A DNA stretch of 64,000 nucleotides, from the NCBI GenBank assembly GCA_963746805.1, contig CAVVCQ010000008.1, positions 1,054,001-1,118,000 on the forward strand, in the 5' to 3' direction. The notes below the pieces were generated by a model, which was not told the origin of the DNA, did not search any database, and saw only the letters and a program-made list of their open reading frames with translations. The translations under genes and the position numbers were made by a program. Of this stretch, positions 1 to 6,503 are shown piece by piece. Source of the stretch: DATHTC01 sp963746805. Its GTDB lineage: Bacteria; Actinomycetota; Thermoleophilia; Gaiellales; Gaiellaceae. Each line of letters starts with the position of its first letter. Position 1 is the stretch's first letter.

Positions 1-1
1 C

Positions 2-151
2 GACCCGCAGCTGACGGCGCTCGACCTCCAGCCGGCGCGACATGCCGAGCTGGCGATCGAGTTCCTCGCCGCGACCTTCCGCGACGAGACTCCTGAGGCG
101 CCGGTCCGCGTCGAGGCGACCCTCGTCCCGCGCGGCTCGACCGAGCGCTAG
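2..151 (+). CDS. C-terminal end of a LacI/GalR-family regulator (partial)
   Basis: Only the last 49 codons lie in the window, so the start and the DNA-binding domain are not visible. The reading frame runs without a stop to TAG at 149-151 and ends in VPRGSTER. An LTALDLQPARHAELAIEFL segment followed by a terminal LVPRGST-type ending is characteristic of the ligand-binding domain of LacI-type repressors, where the last strand commonly ends in VVRGST. The stop codon overlaps the stop of the convergent permease gene as a shared CTAG. Family assignment rests on this short tail only. Confidence 0.5.
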   Translation, partial: DPQLTALDLQPARHAELAIEFLAATFRDETPEAPVRVEATLVPRGSTER

Positions 152-978
152 CCGACGCTGACGCAGGCGACGCCGACGAGGGCGGCGCCGATGCCGGCCG
201 CCCGCAACGGCGCGATTCGCTCGCGGAGGAGCGTCGCCGCCAGGAGCACGGTCACGACGGGGTAGAGCGAGGCGACGACGGCGACGATGCTCGTGTAACC
301 GCGGTTGAGCGCCGCCGCGAGCAGCGCGTTCGCGCCCGCGTCGAACAGGCCGATCGCCACGAGCACGGGCAGGAGCCGGATGGGTGCGCGCAGCACCCCG
401 CGGGACAGGGCCGCCGCGACCGCGAGGGCCGACGCCACGCCGCGCGAGACGAAGACCGCCCACGGTGCGCTCGATTCGCTGGCCACGTCGATGAACACGA
501 AGTAGAGGCCGAAGCCGAGCGCCGCGAGCAGCGCGAAGCCGACGCCGGCCGCGACACGGCCGCCGGCCGGGCCCGGCTCTCGCGAGACGAGGGCGACGCC
601 CGCGAGGATGGCGGCCGCGCCCAGGAGCTGGATCGCGCCCGGCCGCTCGCCGCGTGCGAGGCCGTAGGTGAGCGGGATCAGCGCGGCCAGCGTCGACACG
701 GGCGCGACGACGCCGATCGCCCCCACGGCCATGCCCTGGTAGAGCCCTCCCAGCCCCACGACACCGGCGACCCCGGCCGCGACCGCGGCGGCGGTGGCCG
801 TGGCTCCGAGCGGGTCGTCGCCGCTCGCCGCGACGAGGATCCCGAGCAGGACCCACCCGGCCACTTCGGACACGGCCAGCACGGCCAGCGTGGCGAGCCG
901 GCGCGAGGTGACGCCCCCGAGGAAGTCCCCGACGCCCCAGGCGACGCTCGCCGCGAAGGCGAGCGCGATCGCGGTCAC
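148..978 (-). CDS. EamA/DMT-superfamily permease
   Basis: A 276-residue protein made almost entirely of hydrophobic helices, about ten in two repeats of five, as in the drug/metabolite transporter superfamily. It begins with ATG and an AVAWGVGDFLGG-like first helix with conserved polar and glycine positions. Substrate cannot be inferred. Its start codon overlaps the stop of the upstream HD-domain gene in an ATGA arrangement, so the two are probably co-transcribed and translationally coupled. Its stop codon shares a CTAG with the convergent LacI-type gene. Confidence 0.8.
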   Translation of the reverse strand: MTAIALAFAASVAWGVGDFLGGVTSRRLATLAVLAVSEVAGWVLLGILVAASGDDPLGATATAAAVAAGVAGVVGLGGLYQGMAVGAIGVVAPVSTLAALIPLTYGLARGERPGAIQLLGAAAILAGVALVSREPGPAGGRVAAGVGFALLAALGFGLYFVFIDVASESSAPWAVFVSRGVASALAVAAALSRGVLRAPIRLLPVLVAIGLFDAGANALLAAALNRGYTSIVAVVASLYPVVTVLLAATLLRERIAPLRAAGIGAALVGVACVSVG

Positions 979-1808
979 CCGCGGTCGACGGGACGCGTCG
1001 CCGCGACGGCGTCCAGCTGATTCGCGTGGTAGAGCACCGCCGCCTCGGCCGTTCGGGCGGCGCGGGCCTCGTGGTGCGAGGCGATCGCGTGGAGGACCTC
1101 GGCCCGGCCGGTCGGGTCGAGTCCGCCTGCCCGCTCCTCCACGAGCCGGACCCCGAGGTGGACGTGGCCGAGCAACTCGCCCTCGGGCGTCGGCCGGAAC
1201 GCCGGCGGCCGGCCGAGCTCGAGCGTCCGCCCGACGTCGTGGAGCAGCGCCGCCGCGAGCAGCAGGTCGGCCCGCAGGCGCGGGTGGAGCTGCGTCGTCT
1301 CACGGCAGATCGTGGCGACGCCGACGGTGTGCTCGAGCAACCCGCCGGCGTACGAGTGGTGGCCGTCGATCGTCGCGGGCAGCGTCCGCAGCCGCTGCCG
1401 CACCGGCTCGTCGAGCACGCGCTCGACCACCGCGCGCAGCTCCGCGTGCGCGATCTCGGCGATGAGGAAGTCGAGGAACCCGTCGAGCTCGTCGGCGTCG
1501 CGGCGCATCGCCGGGGCGAGGGCGGCGGCGTCGGTGTCCGGCGCGGCCTCGAGCGTGCGCACCTCGAGCTGGAGCCGGTCGCGGAACCGCTCGACGCGGC
1601 CGAGCACGCGCACGGCGTCGCCCTCGTCGAAGCGGCCGTCCAGGAGCTCCACGTCCTGCCAGACGCGGCCCTCGATCCGCCCGCTCGGGTCGACGAGCTC
1701 GAGCGCGAGGTACGGCGCGCCGGCCCGCGTCGTCAGCCGCTGCTTCCGCGCCACCGCATAGACGCCGTCCACCACGCGGTCTGGCGTGAGCTCGGCGATC
1801 GCGGCCAC
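975..1808 (-). CDS. OB-fold plus HD-domain 3'-5' exoribonuclease, YhaM-like
   Basis: This 277-residue protein has an N-terminal OB-fold nucleic-acid-binding region (about residues 10-90, with VYAVARKQRL, GRVWQDVELLD and GDAVRVLGRVERF) and a C-terminal HD phosphohydrolase domain with HHSYAGGLLEHTVGVA, LLHDVGRTLEL and a later SHHEA motif. This order and length match YhaM/CbfA 3'-5' exoribonucleases, which degrade single-stranded RNA or DNA with metal ions bound by the HD residues. It is upstream of the EamA permease and overlaps it by 4 bp. The pairing with a transporter gives no functional hint. Confidence 0.75.
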   Translation of the reverse strand: MAAIAELTPDRVVDGVYAVARKQRLTTRAGAPYLALELVDPSGRIEGRVWQDVELLDGRFDEGDAVRVLGRVERFRDRLQLEVRTLEAAPDTDAAALAPAMRRDADELDGFLDFLIAEIAHAELRAVVERVLDEPVRQRLRTLPATIDGHHSYAGGLLEHTVGVATICRETTQLHPRLRADLLLAAALLHDVGRTLELGRPPAFRPTPEGELLGHVHLGVRLVEERAGGLDPTGRAEVLHAIASHHEARAARTAEAAVLYHANQLDAVAATRPVDRG

Positions 1809-1818
1809 CGCGCGATGC

Positions 1819-1824
1819 TAGCTT
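1819..1824 (+). promoter_or_regulatory. TANNNT -10 box for the DUF1015 gene
   Basis: TAGCTT lies 9 nt before the ATG at 1834. No convincing -35 hexamer or Shine-Dalgarno sequence is seen, which fits leaderless or near-leaderless transcription. Confidence 0.4.
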
Positions 1825-1833
1825 GGCGGCGCG

Positions 1834-2904
1834 ATGGCGCTGATCCGGCCCTTCCGCGCGGTGCGGTACGACGAGGCCACGGCCGGCCCGCTCGAGACGC
1901 TCGTGGCCCCGCCGTACGACGTCCTCGACGACGCGGCCCGGTCGGAGCTGCTCGCGCGCAACCCACACAACGTCGTCCACCTGACGCTGCCCGAGTCGGA
2001 GGAGGACGCAGCGCGCACGTGGCGCGACTGGCAGGAGCAGGGCGTCCTCGTCCGGGACGAGGAGCCGTCGTACTGGGCGCTCGTGCAGGACTACGTCGGC
2101 CCGGACGGTGTCGCGCGCACGCGGACCGGCCTCGTCGCCTCGCTGCGGGTCGAGCCGTACGAGACGGGCACGGTGCTGCCGCACGAGCGCACGCACCGCG
2201 GCCCGAAGGAGGAGCGGCTGCGGCTGGTCCGGGCGACCGGCGTCCAGCTCGAGCCGATCTTCCTGCTCTACGACGGGGCGGCGCCGTTCGCGGTGCCCGA
2301 CCGGGAGCCCGACCTCCAGGCCGAGGGCGCGCGGCTCTGGCGGCTCGACGACGACCTCGCCGGCTCCTTCGCCGACCGGCAGCTGCTGATCGCAGACGGC
2401 CACCACCGCTACGAGACGGCCGTCGCCTTCCACGAGCAGGAGGGCACCGAGGCGAGCGCGTTCATGCCGGTCGTGCTCGTCTCGACGGAGGATCCCGGCG
2501 TCACGATCTTCCCCACGCACCGCGTCTTCTCCGGTCGGGCCGCGCGCTGGAACGGCTCGGCGTCCGAGGCTGGCGACGCCCTGGCGGCACTCGAGCGCGT
2601 GCCGGCCGACCACGGCGCCTTCGTCGAGTACGACGGCGGCGCACGCGTCGTCGATCCTGGCCCCGGGACGCTCGCGGTGCAGGTCGTGGACGAGCTGGGG
2701 CACGAGGGGCTCGCGTACACGCCCGACGCGGAGGAGGCGGTGCGGCGCGTGGACGACGGCGAGGCGTCGGTCGCCTACCTGCTGCGGCCGACGCGGATCG
2801 AGGACGTGTTCGCCGCCGCGCGGCGGGGCGAGGTGCTGCCGCAGAAGACGACGTTCTTCTACCCCAAGCTCCTCTCCGGGCTGCTGTTCCACCCGCTTGA
2901 CTGA
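1834..2904 (+). CDS. DUF1015 family protein
   Basis: A 356-residue soluble protein starting MALIRPFRAVRYD and continuing with APPYDVLDDAARSELLARNPHNVVHL. It contains the diagnostic DUF1015 segment LLIADGHHRYETA around residues 187-199 and ends in KTTFFYPKLLSGLLFHPLD, the usual C-terminus. The family is widespread in bacteria and archaea. Some members sit near serine or D-3-phosphoglycerate metabolism genes, but no reaction has been settled, so none is assigned. The next gene on the strand encodes an inositol-phosphatase-like enzyme after a 161-bp gap filled by a repeat element. Confidence 0.8.
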   Translation: MALIRPFRAVRYDEATAGPLETLVAPPYDVLDDAARSELLARNPHNVVHLTLPESEEDAARTWRDWQEQGVLVRDEEPSYWALVQDYVGPDGVARTRTGLVASLRVEPYETGTVLPHERTHRGPKEERLRLVRATGVQLEPIFLLYDGAAPFAVPDREPDLQAEGARLWRLDDDLAGSFADRQLLIADGHHRYETAVAFHEQEGTEASAFMPVVLVSTEDPGVTIFPTHRVFSGRAARWNGSASEAGDALAALERVPADHGAFVEYDGGARVVDPGPGTLAVQVVDELGHEGLAYTPDAEEAVRRVDDGEASVAYLLRPTRIEDVFAAARRGEVLPQKTTFFYPKLLSGLLFHPLD

Positions 2905-3083
2905 GCCAGTCAGCGCCCCCACCGGCCCGAAGCACGGGCCGCGCTGCCGCGCTCGGCGGCGCGCTGCGGCGTCCTCGGGCGGAGACGGAGCGCCGCTCCG
3001 CCCCCGCCCTGCGTCCTTGCATCGCACTCGCCGATCGCACCAGCGCGGCGCGTGGTCGCACCGGCATGGGCGCTGACTGGCTC
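2903..3083 (+). repeat. Dispersed element copy A with junction-derived inverted arms
   Basis: The gap between the DUF1015 stop and the phosphatase start is bounded by a perfect 16-bp inverted repeat: GAGCCAGTCAGCGCCC at 2903-2918, beginning inside the stop codon, and its complement at 3068-3083, inside the start of the next gene. The interior contains the 13-mers TGCGGCGTCCTCG (2965-2977) and CCTGCGTCCTTGC (3008-3020) exactly 30 nt apart. The same two 13-mers, at the same spacing, occur in copy B at 22305-22466. No ORF is credible inside. Confidence 0.75.
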
Positions 3084-3872
3084 GCGCTGTGCCGGGCCGC
3101 GTCGGCGGAGGTCGCGCGCGCGGTCGACACGCTGCCCGGTCGCGCCGAGCGCGAGCCGGTGGTGGGCGCGGGCCGCGGCGGCGACGACACGACGGCGGTC
3201 GACGCGGCTGCCGAGCGCGCCGTGGTCGAGTGCCTGCGCGCGAGCGGCGAGTCGTTCGTCCTCCTCTCGGAGGAGCTCGGCGAGGAGACGGTCGGCGACG
3301 AGCCGCGCGTCCGCATCGTCGTCGACCCGATCGACGGCTCGAACAACGCCAAGCGTGGGATCCCGCACTGGGCGCTGTCGATCGCCGTGGCCGAAGGGGA
3401 CACGATGGACGACGTCGTCTTCGGCTACGTCCACGACTTCGGGACCGGCGAGGAGTGGACGGCGACGCGCGGCGGGGGCGCCTTGCTCGACGGCGTGCGG
3501 CTGACGCAGCGGCCGAAGGACGAGCTCGAGATCCTCGCCTTCGAGGCCACGACCACGGCGGCCATCGCCGAGCGGGCGGCGGCGATGGTCGGCGTCGCCT
3601 ACCGCCTGCGGATCATGGGCTCGCTCGCGATCGCGCTCTGCAGCCTCGCGGCGGGCCGGCTCGACGGCGTCTGCTCGCTGAAGCCGGCGCGGTCGGTCGA
3701 CATCGCCGCGGCGCAGCTGCTCGTCCGTGAGCAGGGGCTCGCGATCGACCTGTTCGAGGATCCGCCGTTCGGCGCCGCCCCGCTCGACCTCGGCACCCGC
3801 TCGCGCGTCGTGGCGGCGGGCACGCCCGAGCTCTGCGCGCGGCTCGCATCTGCGTTGCAAGCGACAAAGTGA
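3066..3872 (+). CDS. Inositol monophosphatase-family phosphatase
   Basis: A 268-residue Mg-dependent phosphatase of the inositol-monophosphatase fold. It carries the DPIDGSNN metal- and phosphate-binding motif, an upstream LLSEELGEE motif supplying acidic metal ligands, and a degenerate late motif SVDIAAAQLLVREQG in place of the usual WDxAAG. The relaxed last motif means inositol phosphate is not certain as substrate; sugar phosphates or PAP are alternatives. The stop codon lies inside a 35-bp inverted repeat shared with another site in the window. The ATG start lies inside the arm of repeat element A. Confidence 0.75.
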   Translation: MGADWLALCRAASAEVARAVDTLPGRAEREPVVGAGRGGDDTTAVDAAAERAVVECLRASGESFVLLSEELGEETVGDEPRVRIVVDPIDGSNNAKRGIPHWALSIAVAEGDTMDDVVFGYVHDFGTGEEWTATRGGGALLDGVRLTQRPKDELEILAFEATTTAAIAERAAAMVGVAYRLRIMGSLAIALCSLAAGRLDGVCSLKPARSVDIAAAQLLVREQGLAIDLFEDPPFGAAPLDLGTRSRVVAAGTPELCARLASALQATK

Positions 3873-3893
3873 CAGTCTGTTGCTTTGTCGCTT
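3859..3893 (+). repeat. 35-bp inverted repeat, family 2 copy 1
   Basis: Perfect 11-bp arms AAGCGACAAAG (3859-3869) and CTTTGTCGCTT (3883-3893) flank a partly complementary centre. The phosphatase TGA stop (3870-3872) is in the middle. A diverged copy lies at 61401-61439. Confidence 0.8.
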
Positions 3894-3914
3894 CTCCGGG
3901 GTAAACGCCCCGGT

Positions 3915-4700
3915 GTGGGCGAGGTCCGGATCGGCTGCTCGGGCTGGAACTACCAGCACTGGCGGAACGGGGTCTTCTATCCGCCGCGGTGCCCGGCCCG
4001 CCGCTGGCTCGCGTACTACGGGCGACACTTCGACACGGTCGAGGTGAACTCGACCTTCTACCGGCTGCCGCGGGAGAGCGCCGTCGCGGGCTGGGTCGAG
4101 GGGACGCCGTCCGGCTTCCTGTTCGCGATCAAGGCCAGCCGCTACCTGACGCACGTGAAGCGGCTCACCGGCCTGGAGGAGGGCGTGCCGCGCCTGCTCG
4201 AGCGCCTCCGTCCGCTGCTCGGCACGGAGAAGCTGGGCCCGATCCTGTGGCAGCTCCCGGGCACGTTCCGCCGCGACGACGAGCGGCTCGCGGCCGCGCT
4301 CGACCTCCTCCCGCCAGGCCGCCACGCGTTCGAGTTCCGGCACGAGAGCTGGTTCGTCGACGAGGTCTACGCGCTGCTGGGCTCGCACGGGGTGGCGCTC
4401 GTCTTCGGCGACGACCCGCGACGGCTGTTCCAGACGCTCGAACGGACCGCCGACTTCGTGTTCGTCCGCTTCCACGCCGGCGCCGACGAGGGCACCGGCA
4501 ACTACTCGGAGCGCGAGCTGCGGCGCTGGGCAGAGCGGATCGAGGCCTGGTCGGACGCGGGCGACGTGCTCGCCTACTTCAACAACGACTGGGAGGGCTT
4601 CGCGATCCGCAACGCGCGCCGCCTGCAGGAGCTGCTCGGCGTCCGGCCCTATGCCCACGCCGCTACGCTCGACTCATGGTCGCCCGCGACGACGTCCTGA
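3915..4700 (+). CDS. DUF72 family protein
   Basis: A TIM-barrel-like protein of 261 residues if it starts at the GTG at 3915. The frame is open back to a TTG at 3885, inside the inverted repeat, but homologues usually begin close to the RIGCSGWNYQHW motif. Signature segments are VEVNSTFYRLP, FAIKASRYLTHVKRL, LWQLPGTFRRDDERL and a late VLAYFNNDWEGFAIRNA. DUF72 proteins (YecE/YunF) are conserved but lack an agreed function. The last 25 bp overlap the start of mrp. Confidence 0.75.
   Translation: MGEVRIGCSGWNYQHWRNGVFYPPRCPARRWLAYYGRHFDTVEVNSTFYRLPRESAVAGWVEGTPSGFLFAIKASRYLTHVKRLTGLEEGVPRLLERLRPLLGTEKLGPILWQLPGTFRRDDERLAAALDLLPPGRHAFEFRHESWFVDEVYALLGSHGVALVFGDDPRRLFQTLERTADFVFVRFHAGADEGTGNYSERELRRWAERIEAWSDAGDVLAYFNNDWEGFAIRNARRLQELLGVRPYAHAATLDSWSPATTS
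4664..4669 (+). promoter_or_regulatory. TANNNT -10 box for mrp
   Basis: TACGCT lies 6 nt before the ATG at 4676, inside the DUF72 coding sequence. The same string with nearly the same spacing precedes the ATG at 36972. Confidence 0.4.
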
Positions 4701-5755
4701 AGGCGCTCGAGCAGGTCATCGATCCCGAGCTGCGCAAGCCGGTGACGGAGCTCGACATGGTTCGCGACGTCCGCATCGAGGGCGGCGACGTCCACGTCAC
4801 GATCGCGCTGACCGTCGCCGGCTGCCCGCTCCGCAACTCGTTCGAGGAGCAGGTGGCCCGCGTCGTCGGCTCGCTGCCCGGCGTGACCGCGACCGCGCTC
4901 TCGTTCGACGTGATGACGCCCGAGGAACGCACGGCGCTGGCGGGCCGGCTGCGCGGCTCGACGACGGAGCGGACCAAGGGCATCTCGGTCGATGCCTCGA
5001 CGCGCGTGATCGCAGTCGCGTCCGGCAAGGGCGGCGTCGGCAAGTCGTCGCTCACGGTCAACCTCGCCGCCGCGCTTGCGGAGCAGGGTCAGGAGGTGGG
5101 TGTGATCGACGCCGACGTCTACGGCCACTCGATCCCGCACATGCTCGGGACGCACCAGCGGCCGGTGCTCGTCGACCGGATGATGATCCCGGTGGTCGCG
5201 CACGGCCTCCACCTGATGTCGATCGGGTTCTTCCTCGACGACAACCAGCCGGTGATGTGGCGCGGCCCGATGCTGCACCGGGCGCTCGAGCAGTTCCTCT
5301 CGGACGTGCACTGGCCGCGGCTCGACACGATCCTCGTCGACATGCCTCCCGGGACGGGCGACGTCTCGATCTCGCTCGGCCAGCTGCTCCCGCGCGCGGA
5401 GGTCGTCGTCGTGACGACGCCGCAGCCGCTCGCCCAGGAGGTGGCGGCGCGCGCCGCGATCATGGCGCAGAAGACGTCGATGCGCCTGCTCGGCGTGGTC
5501 GAGAACATGAGCGGCGGCGTCTTCGGCTCGGGCGGCGGGCTCGAGCTCGCCTCCGCGCTCGGGACGGAGCTGCTCGGCTCCGTGCCGCTCGACGGCGCGC
5601 TGCGGCAGGCGGGCGACGACGGCCGTCCGGTCGTGCTCTCCGACCCCGAGTCGGAGTCGGCGCACGCGATCGCGGAGATCGCCGCCCGGATCTCGTCGAC
5701 CGTGCGCGAGCGCGGGCTCGGCCAGGTCGTCCGGCCGCTGCCGGTCGTCTCCTAG
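4676..5755 (+). CDS. mrp: Mrp/ApbC-type P-loop ATPase, iron-sulfur cluster carrier-like
   Basis: This 359-residue protein has an N-terminal DUF59/MIP18 domain (about residues 1-90, with a conserved Cys at 50 in AGCPLR) followed by a MinD-like ATPase with the deviant Walker A SGKGGVGKSS at about 116-125, DADVYGHSIPHMLG and VDMPPGTGDVSIS. Family members carry and transfer Fe-S clusters in the cytosol. The region after VVENMS normally contains a CxxC pair for cluster binding; here it reads GGVFGSGGGLEL with no cysteine. Its stop overlaps that of the next, convergent gene as CTAG. Confidence 0.85.
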   Translation: MVARDDVLKALEQVIDPELRKPVTELDMVRDVRIEGGDVHVTIALTVAGCPLRNSFEEQVARVVGSLPGVTATALSFDVMTPEERTALAGRLRGSTTERTKGISVDASTRVIAVASGKGGVGKSSLTVNLAAALAEQGQEVGVIDADVYGHSIPHMLGTHQRPVLVDRMMIPVVAHGLHLMSIGFFLDDNQPVMWRGPMLHRALEQFLSDVHWPRLDTILVDMPPGTGDVSISLGQLLPRAEVVVVTTPQPLAQEVAARAAIMAQKTSMRLLGVVENMSGGVFGSGGGLELASALGTELLGSVPLDGALRQAGDDGRPVVLSDPESESAHAIAEIAARISSTVRERGLGQVVRPLPVVS

Positions 5756-5979
5756 CCCGGTCCGGGCAGGAGGTCCTGCACCCGCTCGGGGTCGAGCCCG
5801 GTGCGCCCGATCAGGTAGGTGAGCAGCGGCGCGTTCGTCCGTGCGCCGCCTTCGTGTGCGGCGACCCGGGCGAGGTCGAGTAGCGTCGCCTCCGTGGCCG
5901 CGTCCAGCTCGAGCGACTCGCGCGTGACGCCCGAGGCCTCCGCGAGCGCGTCGGCGGCGCGGGAGAGCCAGTCGTCCAT
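5752..5979 (-). CDS. Small DUF6457-type protein
   Basis: A 75-residue acidic protein starting MDDWLSRAADALAE and ending LIGRTGLDPERVQDLLPG. Small proteins of this pattern are found next to molybdenum cofactor and formate dehydrogenase genes in actinobacteria, and here the divergent neighbour is mobA. Its ATG (complement of 5977-5979) overlaps the mobA ATG as CATG, so neither gene can have a conventional ribosome binding site independent of the other's coding sequence. A role linked to molybdenum enzymes is inferred from position only. Confidence 0.65.
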   Translation of the reverse strand: MDDWLSRAADALAEASGVTRESLELDAATEATLLDLARVAAHEGGARTNAPLLTYLIGRTGLDPERVQDLLPGPG

Positions 5980-6493
5980 GACGGCTGATTCTGTCACGGG
6001 CGTCCTCCTGGTCGGCGGCGCGAGCCGGCGCTTCGGGTCGCCGAAGGCGCTCGCGCGGCTCGGCGGCGAGACGCTCGCGGAGCGGGCGTGGCGCTCGCTC
6101 GCGTGGTGCGACGAGCGGCTCGCAGTGGGCAAGGCGGACGAGCTCGAGCTGCCGTTCCCCGTCGTCGACGACGCCACGGCCGAGCGCGCGCCGATCTTCG
6201 GCGTCCGCGTCGCACTGCAGGAGGCAAGGCACGAGCTCTGCCTGTTCCTGCCCGTGGACGTCCCGCTGCTCACGGAGGAGGCGCTGCGGCTGCTCGTGCA
6301 CGAGCGGGCGGTGCCGCAGACCGGCTCCCTTCCGGGCGCCTACGAGCGGTCGGTGCTACCGGAGGTCGAGGCCCGGATCGGTCGCGGCGACCTCTCCCTG
6401 CGCGGGCTCAACCCACGGGTCGTCGCGCTCGATGAGCGGCTGCTCGCGAACGTGAACACGATGGAGGACCTCGTGCGGCTCGAGCGCCACTAG
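5978..6493 (+). CDS. mobA: MobA-type molybdenum cofactor guanylyltransferase
   Basis: A 171-residue nucleotidyltransferase with the GGASRRFGSPKALARLGG motif near its N-terminus that binds the nucleotide, and FLPVDVPLLT, the DxP metal-binding segment. MobA attaches GMP to molybdopterin to make the bis-MGD cofactor used by formate dehydrogenases, which fits its place directly before fdhA. It is slightly shorter than typical MobA (about 190-200 residues). Homologous enzymes also act in F420 and CMP-sugar pathways, so the gene name leans on the neighbourhood. Confidence 0.75.
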   Translation: MTADSVTGVLLVGGASRRFGSPKALARLGGETLAERAWRSLAWCDERLAVGKADELELPFPVVDDATAERAPIFGVRVALQEARHELCLFLPVDVPLLTEEALRLLVHERAVPQTGSLPGAYERSVLPEVEARIGRGDLSLRGLNPRVVALDERLLANVNTMEDLVRLERH

Positions 6494-6496
6494 GCT
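6491..6496 (+). promoter_or_regulatory. TANNNT -10 box for fdhA
   Basis: TAGGCT, whose first three bases are the mobA stop codon, lies 7 nt before the fdhA ATG at 6504. It could allow separate transcription of fdhA. Confidence 0.35.
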
Positions 6497-6503
6497 GCCC
6501 GCG

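Noticed and set aside
1026..2900. A 624-codon open frame on the plus strand, and many other long frames opposite or across real genes
   Set aside because: High GC leaves few stops in other frames. These frames have arginine-rich, low-complexity translations and run antisense to or across recognisable genes.
3885..3914. TTG at 3885 as the DUF72 start, giving M-S-L-L-R-G-K-R
   Set aside because: It lies in a repeat, has no ribosome binding site, and family members begin near the later GTG at 3915. It is not fully excluded.
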